Assembly (NCBI RefSeq): GCF_028473745.1
Contig: NZ_CP101137.1
Coordinates: forward strand, 6,448,001 to 6,512,000
Direction of reading: 5' to 3'
DNA from: Streptomyces sp. M92
Lineage (GTDB): Bacteria; Actinomycetota; Actinomycetes; Streptomycetales; Streptomycetaceae
Length of the DNA stretch: 64,000 nt
The position numbers and the translations under genes are program-made. Shown piece after piece: positions 8,794 to 17,506 of the stretch. The notes under the pieces are model-generated. The model was not told where the DNA came from, searched no databases, and saw only the letters and a list, made by a program, of their open reading frames with translations. Position 1 is the stretch's first letter, and each line of letters starts with the position of its first letter.

Positions 8794-10035
8794 TCAGCCG
8801 CCGTCCCGCTCCGCATACGCCGCCGGGTCGGCCAGCACCTCGCGGACGATCGTGCCGGCCGCGCCCCGGGCCGCGTCGCCGAGGGACGAGGAGGCCCGCA
8901 GCCGCTTGCCGTCCTCCCGCCACAGCCCGGAGACGACACGGCGGGCGAGTTCGCTCTCGACGGCGGGCGCCAGCCAGTCCATCAGTTCGCGGTAGACGCC
9001 CCCGAGCACCACCGCGTCGGGGTCGAAGAGGTTCACGGCGCCCGACACGACGACACCCAGATGCCGCCCCGCCCGCTCGATCGCGGCCAGCGCGGCCGGC
9101 TCACCCCGCCGGGCGCGGCCTCCGAGTTCCGCGACGCCCCGCACACCCGTGGCCGCGTCGATGCCGGCCGCTTCGAGCAGGGCGGCCTGTCCGGCGTACT
9201 GCTCCAGGCAGCCGTGCGCCCCGCACCGGCACAGGGGCCCGTCGGGGTCGACGACCATGTGGCCGATCTCCCCGGCGAAGCCGTGCGCTCCCCGCAGCAA
9301 CTCCCCCTCGAGCACCAGGGCGCCGCCGATGCCGATCTCTCCGGTCAGGTGGAGGAAGCTGCGCACGCCCTCGGTGCCGGCGCCGAACCACAGCTCGGCC
9401 AGGGCGGCGGCGTTGGCCTCGTTGTCGGAGCTGACCGGCAGCGGTCGGTGGGCCGGGCGCAGGGCGAGGAGCGCCTGCGCGAACAGACCCTCCACCGCGA
9501 CGCGCCGCCAGTCCAGGTTGGGGGCCTGGCGGACGGTGCCGCCGGTCACCAGGCCGGGCAGGGCGACGTGCGCGCCGGCCGGCACGAGGTCCTGCTCGGT
9601 AGCCGAGCCGATGGCCCGTGCCGCCAGCCGGGCCGCGCGGGCCAGCACCTCGGAGGGCTGAACCCCGCGGTTGTCGACGTGCTCGACGAGCCGGACCCGG
9701 TCGGTGCCGGCGAGGTCGACGACGCACACGGTGACGTAGTCGATGTTGATCTCGACGCCGAGCCCCGCCGGACCCGACCTGGACACCTTCAGGACGGTAC
9801 CGGGCCGCCCCGCCTGACCGCTGCTCGTCTTGCCGCCCTCGGAGACGAAGCCGTACTCCAGCAACTGCTCGACCAGCGACGAGACGGCCGCGCGGGTCAG
9901 TCCGACGTGCGCGGCGATCCCGGCCCGGGTCGCCTCCCCCGCGTCGTGCACGGCCCTCAGGACGAGGCTGAGGTTGTGCCGTCTGACCGTGGCCTTGTCG
10001 GCCTTCGGCTCCAGGGGGGTGAGGTTGTTCTTCAT
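8794..10035 (-). CDS. ROK family transcriptional regulator
   Basis: A 413-residue repressor of the ROK (NagC/XylR/Mlc) family. The N-terminus carries a winged helix-turn-helix (about residues 15-70; RHNLSLVLRAVHDAGEATRAGIAAHVGLTRAAVSSLVEQL, quoted here in part: GLTRAAVSSLVEQLLEYGF is the recognition region). The C-terminal sugar-kinase-like domain includes GEIGHMVVDPDG and the zinc-binding CRCGAHGCLEQYA near residues 265-277. The start ATG encodes MKNNLTPLE. It is divergent from the MFS carrier at 10135 and lies directly behind the sugar ABC operon, so it is the prime candidate regulator of both. Its effector sugar is not evident from sequence. Confidence 0.88.
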   Translation of the reverse strand: MKNNLTPLEPKADKATVRRHNLSLVLRAVHDAGEATRAGIAAHVGLTRAAVSSLVEQLLEYGFVSEGGKTSSGQAGRPGTVLKVSRSGPAGLGVEINIDYVTVCVVDLAGTDRVRLVEHVDNRGVQPSEVLARAARLAARAIGSATEQDLVPAGAHVALPGLVTGGTVRQAPNLDWRRVAVEGLFAQALLALRPAHRPLPVSSDNEANAAALAELWFGAGTEGVRSFLHLTGEIGIGGALVLEGELLRGAHGFAGEIGHMVVDPDGPLCRCGAHGCLEQYAGQAALLEAAGIDAATGVRGVAELGGRARRGEPAALAAIERAGRHLGVVVSGAVNLFDPDAVVLGGVYRELMDWLAPAVESELARRVVSGLWREDGKRLRASSSLGDAARGAAGTIVREVLADPAAYAERDGG

Positions 10036-10099
10036 GGTGGTGTCGAGCGTATGCGACCGGCAGGGCTGCGACCTGCGCCGCTGTGGTCCCGGGGCACCC

Positions 10100-10144
10100 T
10101 TGCCCGTGCTCGTCCGCGCCTCTAGCCTGACTTTGTGCCACAAA
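10100..10144 (+). promoter_or_regulatory. Leaderless promoter and palindromic operator of the MFS gene
   Basis: A -35 TTGCCC (10100-10105), a 17-base spacer, a -10 TAGCCT (10123-10128) and six bases lead straight to the GTG at 10135, with no ribosome site. The perfect palindrome TTTGTG-C-CACAAA (10132-10144) covers the predicted transcription start. A repressor bound there, most simply the divergent ROK protein, would block initiation. Confidence 0.6.
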
Positions 10145-11343
10145 TAAACAAACCCCGTTCGCACAGCGCCGTGCCGGGCTCCCGCAACGACCTCACCCGT
10201 CTCCGTGCCGCCCTGACCGCCTTCTTCGCCCTCGACGGCTTCGTCTTCGCCGGCTGGGTCGTACGCATCCCCGCCATCAAGGAGCAGACCGGCGCCTCGG
10301 CCAGTGCCCTGGGCCTGGCGCTGCTCGGCGTCTCCGCGGGTGCCGTCGTCACCATGACGCTCACCGGACGGCTCTGCCGCCGCTACGGCAGCCACCCCGT
10401 CACCGTCGCCTGCGCGGTCCTGCTCTGCCTCAGCGTCGCCCTGCCCCCGCTCACCCACTCCGCGCTCGCCCTCGGCCTGGTCCTGCTGGTCTTCGGCAGC
10501 GCGTACGGCGGGATCAACGTCGCCTTCAACAGCGCCGCCGTCGACCTGGTGGCCGTACTGCGGCGCCCCATCATGCCCAGCTTCCACGCCGCGTTCAGTC
10601 TCGGCGGCGTGATCGGCGCGGGGCTCGGCGGGCTGGTCGCCGGGTCGCTGCCGCCCGTGCGGCACCTGCTCTGCCTCACCCTCATCGGTCTCGTCGTGAC
10701 CCTCTTCGCGGGCCGTGCCCTGCTGCGCTGCGAACCCGCCGCGCCCCCGGACGGCGCCGACCGGGACCAGGGTGCGCCGCGCCGGCTCGACCGCCGCACG
10801 CGCCGCCTGGTCGTCACCTTCGGCGTGATCGCGCTGTGCACGGCCTACGGCGAGGGCGCCATGGCCGACTGGGGCGCGCTGCACCTGGAACAGGATCTCG
10901 ACGCCTCCCCGGGGGTGGCGGCCGCGGGCTACTCCTGCTTCGCGCTCGCCATGACGGTCGGCAGGCTGACCGGCACCACCCTGCTGGAGCGCCTGGGCCG
11001 GACGACCACGGTGGTGGCCGGCGGCACGACCGCCGTGGCCGGCATGCTGCTGGGCTCGCTCGCCCCTTCCGTGTGGGCGGCCCTGTTCGGCTTCGCGGTC
11101 ACGGGGCTCGGGCTCGCCAACGTCTTCCCGGTCGCGATCGAACGGGCGGGCGCGCTGGGCGGGCCCGCCGGTGTCGCCACCGCCTCCACCCTGGGTTACG
11201 GCGGCATGCTGCTCGGGCCGCCCGCGATCGGCTTCATGGCCGACTGGTTCTCGCTGCCCGCCGCGCTCACCAGTGTGGCGGCGCTCGCGGCGGTGGCGGT
11301 CCTCGTCGCGGTCGCGACCCGTCGGGCGGCGGCACCGGGCTGA
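10135..11343 (+). CDS. MFS transporter (sugar carrier candidate)
   Basis: A 402-residue major facilitator superfamily protein with about 12 hydrophobic segments. A basic loop in the middle (DGADRDQGAPRRLDRRTRR) separates the two six-helix halves. The motif GRLCRRYGSHP after helix 2 resembles the MFS A-motif. The GTG at 10135 is chosen because a -10 box lies 6 bases before it, as in leaderless transcripts; a GTG at 10171 is an alternative. Divergence from a ROK regulator suggests a sugar or sugar-derivative substrate, and the pattern resembles FucP/YbjJ-like members, but the substrate is unknown. Confidence 0.85.
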   Translation: MPQINKPRSHSAVPGSRNDLTRLRAALTAFFALDGFVFAGWVVRIPAIKEQTGASASALGLALLGVSAGAVVTMTLTGRLCRRYGSHPVTVACAVLLCLSVALPPLTHSALALGLVLLVFGSAYGGINVAFNSAAVDLVAVLRRPIMPSFHAAFSLGGVIGAGLGGLVAGSLPPVRHLLCLTLIGLVVTLFAGRALLRCEPAAPPDGADRDQGAPRRLDRRTRRLVVTFGVIALCTAYGEGAMADWGALHLEQDLDASPGVAAAGYSCFALAMTVGRLTGTTLLERLGRTTTVVAGGTTAVAGMLLGSLAPSVWAALFGFAVTGLGLANVFPVAIERAGALGGPAGVATASTLGYGGMLLGPPAIGFMADWFSLPAALTSVAALAAVAVLVAVATRRAAAPG

Positions 11344-11402
11344 GCCGTCCAGTTCCGCGCAGTACTCCCTTCGAGCGCCCTCGATCCGGCACACTCACCG
11401 CC

Positions 11403-12143
11403 ATGGAGACTGCCTCGTACATCGATGTCCTGGCCCGCGAGGGCGTGTTGCTCGCCGAATCCGCCGAGTCGGCGGGCACCGACGCCAAGGTGCCGACCTG
11501 CCCCGGCTGGCAGGTGCGGGACCTGCTGCGGCACACGGGCACGGTGCACCGCTGGGCGGAGACGATCGTCGCCGAGGGGCATACCGGCCCCCGCCCCGAC
11601 GGCGGCCTGCCCGACCTCGACGGCGGCGACCTGCTGGCCTGGTTCCGGGAGGGACACGGACGGCTGGTCGACACCCTCACCGCTGCCGCACCCGACATGC
11701 GCTGCTGGCACTTCCTGCCCGCGCCGTCCCCGCTGGCGTTCTGGGCACGGCGGCAGGCCCACGAGACGACCGTGCACCGCGTCGACGCCGAGTCGGCCCT
11801 GGGCGGCGCGCCGACGGCCGTCGGTGCGGACTTCGCGGTGGACGGCATCGACGAGTTGCTGTGCGCCTTCCACGCCCGCCCCAAAAGCGCCGTACGCACC
11901 GAGGAGCCCCGCACGCTGCGGGTGCGGGCGACGGACGTGCCCGGCGCGGTGTGGACCGTACGGCTGTCGGCCGAGCCGCCCGTGACCGATCGGACGGGCG
12001 ACGGTGACGCCGACTGCGAACTCTCCGGGCCCGCCGCACTGCTCTACCCGGCGCTGTGGAACCGCCTGCCGTTTCCCGAGGTGGCCGGCGACGCCTCCCT
12101 CGCCGCGCTGTGGCGCGAGAAGTCCTGCGTCACCTGGAAGTGA
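11403..12143 (+). CDS. Maleylpyruvate isomerase family mycothiol-dependent enzyme
   Basis: A 246-residue protein of the mycothiol-dependent maleylpyruvate isomerase (MDMPI/DinB-like) fold. The metal-binding histidines are visible in WQVRDLLRHTGTVHRWAE (about residues 35-52) and in RRQAHETTVHRVDAE (about 116-130). A C-terminal MDMPI_C-type domain follows. Such proteins use mycothiol, the actinobacterial thiol, but many homologues act on unknown substrates. A CACACT box 7 bases before the ATG and the absence of a ribosome site suggest a leaderless transcript. No aromatic degradation genes flank it, so the isomerase reaction itself is not implied. Confidence 0.8.
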   Translation: METASYIDVLAREGVLLAESAESAGTDAKVPTCPGWQVRDLLRHTGTVHRWAETIVAEGHTGPRPDGGLPDLDGGDLLAWFREGHGRLVDTLTAAAPDMRCWHFLPAPSPLAFWARRQAHETTVHRVDAESALGGAPTAVGADFAVDGIDELLCAFHARPKSAVRTEEPRTLRVRATDVPGAVWTVRLSAEPPVTDRTGDGDADCELSGPAALLYPALWNRLPFPEVAGDASLAALWREKSCVTWK

Positions 12144-12197
12144 ACCGGCCGCACCGCGGGCAAGGGCCGGGGTCGTCCGTCTGGGAGACTGGACGCC

Positions 12198-12482
12198 ATG
12201 ACGACTTACGGGGGACGGCGTACGCAGGGCGAGCGGGACGCGATCACGGTCGAGATCGGCTACGCGCTGTGCAGCGCGGCGTTCGCGGCGGCCGTGCTCT
12301 TCGGGGCCGTGGCCGGGCCTGCGTATCTCTTCGGGCTGACCGGCGGCGTCCGCCGGGTGCTCGTCGGGGCGGGCGCGGTGCTGGCCGTCGTCGTGTTCTT
12401 CGTGCGGGTGGCGAGCGTGCTGCTGCGCTTCGCGCGTGCCGGTCAGCCCAGCCAGCCCGGTCGCACCAATCCGGACTCGTAG
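12198..12482 (+). CDS. Small two-helix membrane protein (DUF6332-like)
   Basis: A 94-residue protein with two hydrophobic helices (about residues 23-50 and 58-82), joined by a short loop with a TGGVRR segment. It matches the pattern of the small streptomycete DUF6332 proteins. The tail is hydrophilic and Pro/Ser-rich. A GAGACT box sits 7 bases before the ATG and there is no ribosome site, so the transcript may be leaderless. Its last 40 bases overlap, tail to tail, the end of the response regulator gene on the other strand. No function is known. Confidence 0.7.
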   Translation: MTTYGGRRTQGERDAITVEIGYALCSAAFAAAVLFGAVAGPAYLFGLTGGVRRVLVGAGAVLAVVVFFVRVASVLLRFARAGQPSQPGRTNPDS

Positions 12483-13108
12483 GCCAGTACGACCAGTTGT
12501 GCCCGGTCGCGGGCGCCCAGCTTCACCATGGTGCGGCTGACGTGGGTCTTGGCGGTGAGCGGGCTGACGACCAGGCGGCGGGCGATCTCCTCGTTGGACA
12601 GGCCGATGCCGACCAGGGCCATCACCTCCCGCTCCCGTTCGGTGAGCCGGGCCAGCTGCCCGGCCGCCGCGGGTTCCTTGGAGCGGGCCGCGAACTCGGC
12701 GATCAGCCGGCGCGTCACCCCCGGCGAGAGCAGTGCGTCTCCGGCGACCACCGCCCGCACGGCGCGCAGCAGTTCCTCCGGCTCGGTGTCCTTGACCAGG
12801 AAGCCGGAGGCGCCGGAGCGGATCGCCTCGAAGACGTACTCGTCGAGTTCGAAGGTGGTGAGCATGACCACCTTCACGTCCCTCAGCGCGGCGTCCCCCG
12901 TGATCCTGCGGGTCGCCGCGAGGCCGTCCAGCACCGGCATGCGGATGTCCATCAGGACGACGTCGGGGCGCAGTTCACGGATCGCGCGCACCGCCTCCTC
13001 CCCGTCGGCCGCCTCCGCGGCCACCTCGATGTCGGGCTGCGCGTCCAGCAGCGCCCGGAAACCGGCGCGTACCAGTGACTGGTCGTCGGCGAGCAGTACG
13101 CGGATCAC
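12443..13108 (-). CDS. NarL/LuxR family response regulator
   Basis: A 221-residue two-component response regulator. The receiver domain has the acidic pair in LLADDQ, the phospho-acceptor D54 in VVLMDIRMP, a conserved T in VVMLTTFE and K in FLVKDTEPEE. The C-terminal LuxR helix-turn-helix starts at LTEREREVMALVGIGLSNEE. The GTG start at 13108 has a GGAGGA site and overlaps the stop of the histidine kinase gene by 4 bases (GTGA). The two genes are therefore translationally coupled and this is the kinase's cognate regulator. Its targets are unknown. Confidence 0.93.
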   Translation of the reverse strand: MIRVLLADDQSLVRAGFRALLDAQPDIEVAAEAADGEEAVRAIRELRPDVVLMDIRMPVLDGLAATRRITGDAALRDVKVVMLTTFELDEYVFEAIRSGASGFLVKDTEPEELLRAVRAVVAGDALLSPGVTRRLIAEFAARSKEPAAAGQLARLTEREREVMALVGIGLSNEEIARRLVVSPLTAKTHVSRTMVKLGARDRAQLVVLAYESGLVRPGWLG

Positions 13109-14475
13109 CGGTCCTCCTCCGTGGCGTGGGCGTTCTCGGCGTCCCGGGGGTTCTGAGGGTTCTGAGGGTTCTGAGGGTTCTGGGGGTTCTGGGGGTTCTG
13201 GGGGTTCTGGGGGTTCTGGGGATTCTGGGGCTTCTGCGTGCTCTTGGTGTTCGTGGCACCCCCGCCGCCGATGGGCAGTGTCGCCAGCACCCGGAAACCG
13301 CCGTCGGGGCGCGGGCCCGCCTCGATGGTGCCACCGAGTGCCGTCGCCCGCTCCCGCATTCCGGCGAGCCCGTTGCCGCTGCCGCCGGCCTCGGCGCCGG
13401 TCGCGGGTCCGTCGTCGTCGACGCGCAGCCGCAGCGCGCCGCCGTCCCGGGCGAGGCACACCCGCGCGTGCCGCGAACCGGAGTGACGTACGACGTTGGT
13501 GAGGGCCTCCTGCACGATGCGGAAGGCGGCGAGGTCGGTACCGGGCGGCAGCGCCGGCGGCTCGCCCTCGACCTCGACGGTGAGGCCCGCGCTCGCCGCC
13601 TGCCGGACCAGCTCGGGCAGGCGGTCGAGGCCGGGGGCGGGCGTGCGCGGCGCGGCGCCGGGGGTGCGCAGGGTGTCGAGGACCTGGCGCACCTCGCCGA
13701 GCGCCTCCTTGCTCTTGGCCTTGATGGTGGTGAGTGCGGTCCGCGCCTGCTCCGGGTCGGTGTCGAGGAGCGCGAGTCCGACGCCCGCCTGGACGTTGAT
13801 GACGGAGATGCTGTGCGCGAGGACGTCGTGCAGCTCGCGGGCGATCCGCAGCCGTTCCTCGTCCGCGCGCCGCCGGGCCGCCTGCGCCCGCTCGGCCCGT
13901 TCCCTCGCCCACTGCTCGCGCCGGGTCCGGGCCAGCTCCGACACCGCCACGATCGCCACCCCCCAGACGGCGACGACGATCTCCTCGCCCCAGGAGGCGG
14001 CGGAGTCCGACGACGGTGGCAGCCAGCGGTACAGCCAGTGCACCAGCAGGACGTGTCCCGCCCACAGCGCCGCCAGGGCCGACCACGCGGCCCTGCGGTG
14101 CCCGGAGACGACGGCGCTGAAGCAGGCCAGCGCCACGGCCAACAGGACCGGCCCGTACGGGTATCCGGCGGCCAGGTAGACCAGGGTGGTGGCCGACGCG
14201 GCGAACACGACCGCCACCGGGTACCGCTGCCGCCACAGGAGCGCCGCGCCCGTCAGGAGCAGGAGCACGCGCGCGAAGAGGTCCAGGTCGGCGCGCTCGC
14301 CCTCCTGGGAATGGGCGGCGAAGTTGGAACCGACCAGCACGAACGCCGTGAGCAGTGCCGTGGAGCGCCAGGGCCACCGGTGGCGGTGCTCCGCTTCGTC
14401 CCGGCGATGCCACCACGGGGGCCCGTGCCGCCACCACTGCGGCGGCCCGCCCGTGCGCCCGCGCTGTCCGTCCAT
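13105..14475 (-). CDS. Sensor histidine kinase (HisKA_3), repeat-tailed
   Basis: A 456-residue NarL-partner sensor kinase. Its N-terminal half contains about four to five membrane helices. The dimerisation/phospho-acceptor region is RIARELHDVLAHSISV with H216, and the ATP-binding domain has QEALTNVVRHSG and DDGPA...GNGLAGMRERA. The C-terminus is unusual: after the catalytic domain comes a run of about ten Asn-Pro-Gln triplets encoded by a 9-base tandem repeat (13148-13237). The ATG at 14475 is favoured because TAGCGT lies 7 bases upstream (leaderless pattern); a GTG nine bases earlier is possible. It is coupled to the response regulator by a GTGA overlap. Confidence 0.92.
   Translation of the reverse strand: MDGQRGRTGGPPQWWRHGPPWWHRRDEAEHRHRWPWRSTALLTAFVLVGSNFAAHSQEGERADLDLFARVLLLLTGAALLWRQRYPVAVVFAASATTLVYLAAGYPYGPVLLAVALACFSAVVSGHRRAAWSALAALWAGHVLLVHWLYRWLPPSSDSAASWGEEIVVAVWGVAIVAVSELARTRREQWARERAERAQAARRRADEERLRIARELHDVLAHSISVINVQAGVGLALLDTDPEQARTALTTIKAKSKEALGEVRQVLDTLRTPGAAPRTPAPGLDRLPELVRQAASAGLTVEVEGEPPALPPGTDLAAFRIVQEALTNVVRHSGSRHARVCLARDGGALRLRVDDDGPATGAEAGGSGNGLAGMRERATALGGTIEAGPRPDGGFRVLATLPIGGGGATNTKSTQKPQNPQNPQNPQNPQNPQNPQNPQNPQNPRDAENAHATEEDR
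13148..13237. repeat. 9-bp tandem repeat, 10 units, inside the kinase gene
   Basis: Ten head-to-tail 9-base units occur here: three GGGTTCTGA, five GGGTTCTGG, then the variants GGATTCTGG and GGCTTCTGC. On the coding (minus) strand they give the repeated tripeptide Pro-Gln-Asn. Because the unit is a multiple of three, gain or loss of units changes tail length without breaking the frame. Confidence 0.95.
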
Positions 14476-14619
14476 GACCGCCACGCTAGACGCCGCGCGA
14501 CGGGAACGACGTCACCCGCGCGTGGTGATCACGCGTACTCCCGGGGAAGTACGCCCCGGTCGCTCCCAGGGCTCGCACGGTGTGCGTGAGCGGCGCCCGT
14601 GAGGATGGTGGGGCGGTGT

Positions 14620-15933
14620 TCAGGCCCCGGTCTCGTCGTCCGCACGGCGCGCGGCGCCCGAGGTGTCCGGTGTGCCCACGCCCGCCGGTGCGTCCTCAGT
14701 GCCCGTCGGCTCCGCCGCGCGCGCCGGCCGGCGGTCCATCGCCGCCAGCGCGCGCTGGGCCAGGGGGTGGCTGCGGACCAGCTCGCCCAGGGAGGTCGAA
14801 CCCTGCGTGATGTCCTTGAACGCCCTCCAGGCCGGACGGAACCCGGTCAGGGCCGCGTGGAACAGCCCCGGACGGCGCTCGAAGATCGCCAGCATGCGCT
14901 TGCCGACGCTCATCTCGACGCCGAGGCCGGCCTTGACGGCGAAGGCGTAGTTCAGGGCCTGCTTGCGCGCGTCCACGGCGTCGTGCGCCTCGGCGACGCG
15001 GACCGCCCATTCGCCCGCGAGCCGACCTGAGCGCAGGGCGAAGGAGATGCCCTCGCGGGTCCACGGCTCCAGGAGCCCGGCCGCGTCGCCGCAGACCAGT
15101 ACCCGGCCGCGGGAGAGCGGCGAGTCGTCGGCGCGGCAGCGCGTCAGGTGGCCGGAGGAGATGCTCGGTTCGAAGCCGGCGAGTCCCAGGCGGCCGACGA
15201 AGTCCTCCAGGTACCGCTTGGTCGCCGCGCCCTCGCCGCGCGCCGAGATGACGCCGACCGTGAGGGTGTCGCCCTTGGGGAAGACCCAGCCGTAACTGCC
15301 GGGCATCGGCCCCCAGTCGATGAGGACCCGTCCCTTCCAGTCCTCGGCGACGGTGTCCGGCACCGGGATCTCCGCCTCCAGGCCCAGGTCGACCTGGTCG
15401 AGCTTCACGCCGACGTGCGCGCCTATCCGGCTGGCGCTGCCGTCCGCGCCGACGACGGCCCGCGCCAGCACCGTCTCGCCGTCCTGGAGGACGACGGCGA
15501 CCGTGCGCCGGTCCGGCACCGCCGCCCCGTGCTGCTCCACCCGGGTCACGGTGGCCCCGGTGCGCAGCTCGGCGCCCGCCTTCTGGGCGTGCTCGACGAG
15601 CTGCTGGTCGAACTCGGGCCGGTTGATCAGGCCGAACAGCATCTGCCGGGAACGCCGGGTCCGGGTGAAGCGGCCGTTGTTCGAGAACGTCACCGCGTGC
15701 ACGCGGTCCCGGAAGGGCAGCTCGAAGCCGGGCGGGAGGGTGTCGCGCGAGGGGCCGATGATGCCGCCGCCGCACGTCTTGTAGCGGGGCAGCTCCGCCT
15801 TCTCCAGCAACAGCACGCGCCGCCCCGCGACCGCCGCCGCGTAGGCGGCCGAGGCCCCCGCCGGTCCCGCGCCCACCACGACCACGTCCCAGACCTGACG
15901 CGTGTCGTCCGCCGAAGAGTTCTCGCTGCTCAC
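14620..15933 (-). CDS. Geranylgeranyl reductase family FAD-dependent oxidoreductase
   Basis: A 437-residue flavoprotein. The FAD-binding Rossmann motif VVVGAGPAGASAAYAAA lies at about residues 18-34, followed by LLLEKAELPRYKTCGGG. This is the substrate-side motif shared by the geranylgeranyl reductase/digeranylglycerophospholipid reductase group. A second FAD motif, VVGADGSASRIGA, and LVCGDAAGLLEPWTREGI follow. Family members saturate isoprenoid double bonds or act as related oxidoreductases; menaquinone side-chain reduction is one possible role in streptomycetes. The GTG start at 15933 follows GGAGCAG. It is not in an obvious operon, being 144 bases before the kinase gene on the same strand. 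Confidence 0.85.
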   Translation of the reverse strand: MSSENSSADDTRQVWDVVVVGAGPAGASAAYAAAVAGRRVLLLEKAELPRYKTCGGGIIGPSRDTLPPGFELPFRDRVHAVTFSNNGRFTRTRRSRQMLFGLINRPEFDQQLVEHAQKAGAELRTGATVTRVEQHGAAVPDRRTVAVVLQDGETVLARAVVGADGSASRIGAHVGVKLDQVDLGLEAEIPVPDTVAEDWKGRVLIDWGPMPGSYGWVFPKGDTLTVGVISARGEGAATKRYLEDFVGRLGLAGFEPSISSGHLTRCRADDSPLSRGRVLVCGDAAGLLEPWTREGISFALRSGRLAGEWAVRVAEAHDAVDARKQALNYAFAVKAGLGVEMSVGKRMLAIFERRPGLFHAALTGFRPAWRAFKDITQGSTSLGELVRSHPLAQRALAAMDRRPARAAEPTGTEDAPAGVGTPDTSGAARRADDETGA

Positions 15934-16078
15934 GATGGTCTACTGCTCCCAACAAACCGCATGCCGCACCTGACCCCCGCATCCTACGGCGGGCATCGCC
16001 GCAGGCCACTGTGGGAGGATCGGCCCTACCAATCCAAGTACTCCTCGGTACAACGTCGCACCTACAAGGAGCGTGCCC

Positions 16079-17434
16079 ATGTCGTCGAATCCGGTCGCCG
16101 AGACCGTCTCCTCGCTGATGCCCAGGGCGAAGGAGGAGCTCACCGCGCTGGTGGCCTTCAAATCGGTGGCGGACTTCGACCAGTTCCCGCGCAGCGAGAG
16201 CGTGGGCGCCGCCAACTGGACGGCGGCCGCGCTGCGTGCCGAGGGATTCCAGGACGTGGAGCTGCTCGACACGCCGGACGGCACGCAGTCGGTGTACGGG
16301 TACCTGCCCGGGCCCGAGGGCGCCAAGACGGTGCTCCTCTACGCCCACTACGACGTGCAGCCGCCGCTCGACGAGGCCGGCTGGGTGAGCCCGCCGTTCG
16401 AGCTGACCGAGCGCGACGGCCGCTGGTACGGGCGCGGCGCGGCCGACTGCAAGGGCGGTGTGCTCATGCACCTGCTGGCGCTGCGCGCGCTGAAGGCCAA
16501 CGGTGGTGTGCCGGTGCACGTGAAGTTCATCGCCGAGGGTTCGGAGGAGCAGGGCACGGGCGGTCTGGAGCGGTACGCCGAGCAGCACCCGGAGCTGCTG
16601 GCCGCGGACACCGTCGTCATCGGCGACGCGGGCAACTTCCGGGTCGGGCTGCCGACGGTCACCTCGACGCTGCGCGGCATGACGCTGGTGCGCGTGAAGG
16701 TCGACACGCTGGAGGGCAACCTGCACTCCGGCCAGTTCGGCGGCGCCGCGCCCGACGCGCTGGCCGCCCTGATCCGCGTACTGGACTCGCTGCGCGCCGA
16801 GGACGGTTCGACGACCGTCGACGGCCTGGCGGCGGACAGCGGCTGGGAGGGACTGGCCTACGACGAGGAGCAGTTCCGCCGGGACGCCCGGGTGCTGGAC
16901 GGCGTGCAGCTGATCGGCTCGGGTTCGGTCGCCGACCGGATCTGGGCGCGCCCGGCCGTCACGGTGCTCGGCATCGACTGCCCGCCGGTCGTCGGTGCCA
17001 CCCCGTCGGTGCAGGCGAGCGCCCGCGCGCTGGTCAGCCTGCGGGTGCCGCCGGGCGTGGACGCCGCCGAGGCCACCAAGCTGCTCCAGGCCCACCTGGA
17101 GGCGCGGACGCCGTGGGGCGCGCGGGTCGCCGTGGAGCAGATCGGCCAGGGCCAGCCGTTCCGCGCCGACACCACCAGCCCGGCGTACCAGGCCATGGCG
17201 GACGCGATGGCCGTGGCGTACCCGGGTGAGGAGATGCAGTACGCCGGTCAGGGCGGCTCCATTCCGCTGTGCAACACCCTGGCGGCGCTGTACCCGCGGG
17301 CGGAGATCCTGCTGATCGGCCTGAGCGAGCCGGAGGCCCAGATCCACGCCGTGAACGAGAGCGTGTCCCCCGAGGAGTTGGAGCGGCTGTCGGTCGCGGA
17401 GGCGCTGTTCCTGCGCAACTACGCGGCGGGCTGA
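16079..17434 (+). CDS. M20 family dipeptidase/metallopeptidase
   Basis: A 451-residue zinc metallopeptidase of the M20 family, of normal length. Metal and catalytic motifs are LLYAHYDVQPP (His and catalytic Asp), GRGAADCKGG (bridging Asp), EGSEEQGTGG (general base Glu pair) and IHAVNES near the C-terminus. The insert dimerisation domain lies in between. The ATG at 16079 is chosen over a GTG at 16073 because AAGGAG (16066-16071) is 7 bases from the ATG. There is no signal peptide, so it is cytoplasmic and probably hydrolyses dipeptides or N-acyl amino acids. Confidence 0.9.
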   Translation: MSSNPVAETVSSLMPRAKEELTALVAFKSVADFDQFPRSESVGAANWTAAALRAEGFQDVELLDTPDGTQSVYGYLPGPEGAKTVLLYAHYDVQPPLDEAGWVSPPFELTERDGRWYGRGAADCKGGVLMHLLALRALKANGGVPVHVKFIAEGSEEQGTGGLERYAEQHPELLAADTVVIGDAGNFRVGLPTVTSTLRGMTLVRVKVDTLEGNLHSGQFGGAAPDALAALIRVLDSLRAEDGSTTVDGLAADSGWEGLAYDEEQFRRDARVLDGVQLIGSGSVADRIWARPAVTVLGIDCPPVVGATPSVQASARALVSLRVPPGVDAAEATKLLQAHLEARTPWGARVAVEQIGQGQPFRADTTSPAYQAMADAMAVAYPGEEMQYAGQGGSIPLCNTLAALYPRAEILLIGLSEPEAQIHAVNESVSPEELERLSVAEALFLRNYAAG

Positions 17435-17506
17435 GCCCGGCCGGTCCCGGTTCCGCCGTCGGCAGTGGGGCCTCGCCACCGGGCGGGCCCTGCCTACGGT
17501 CGTGCC

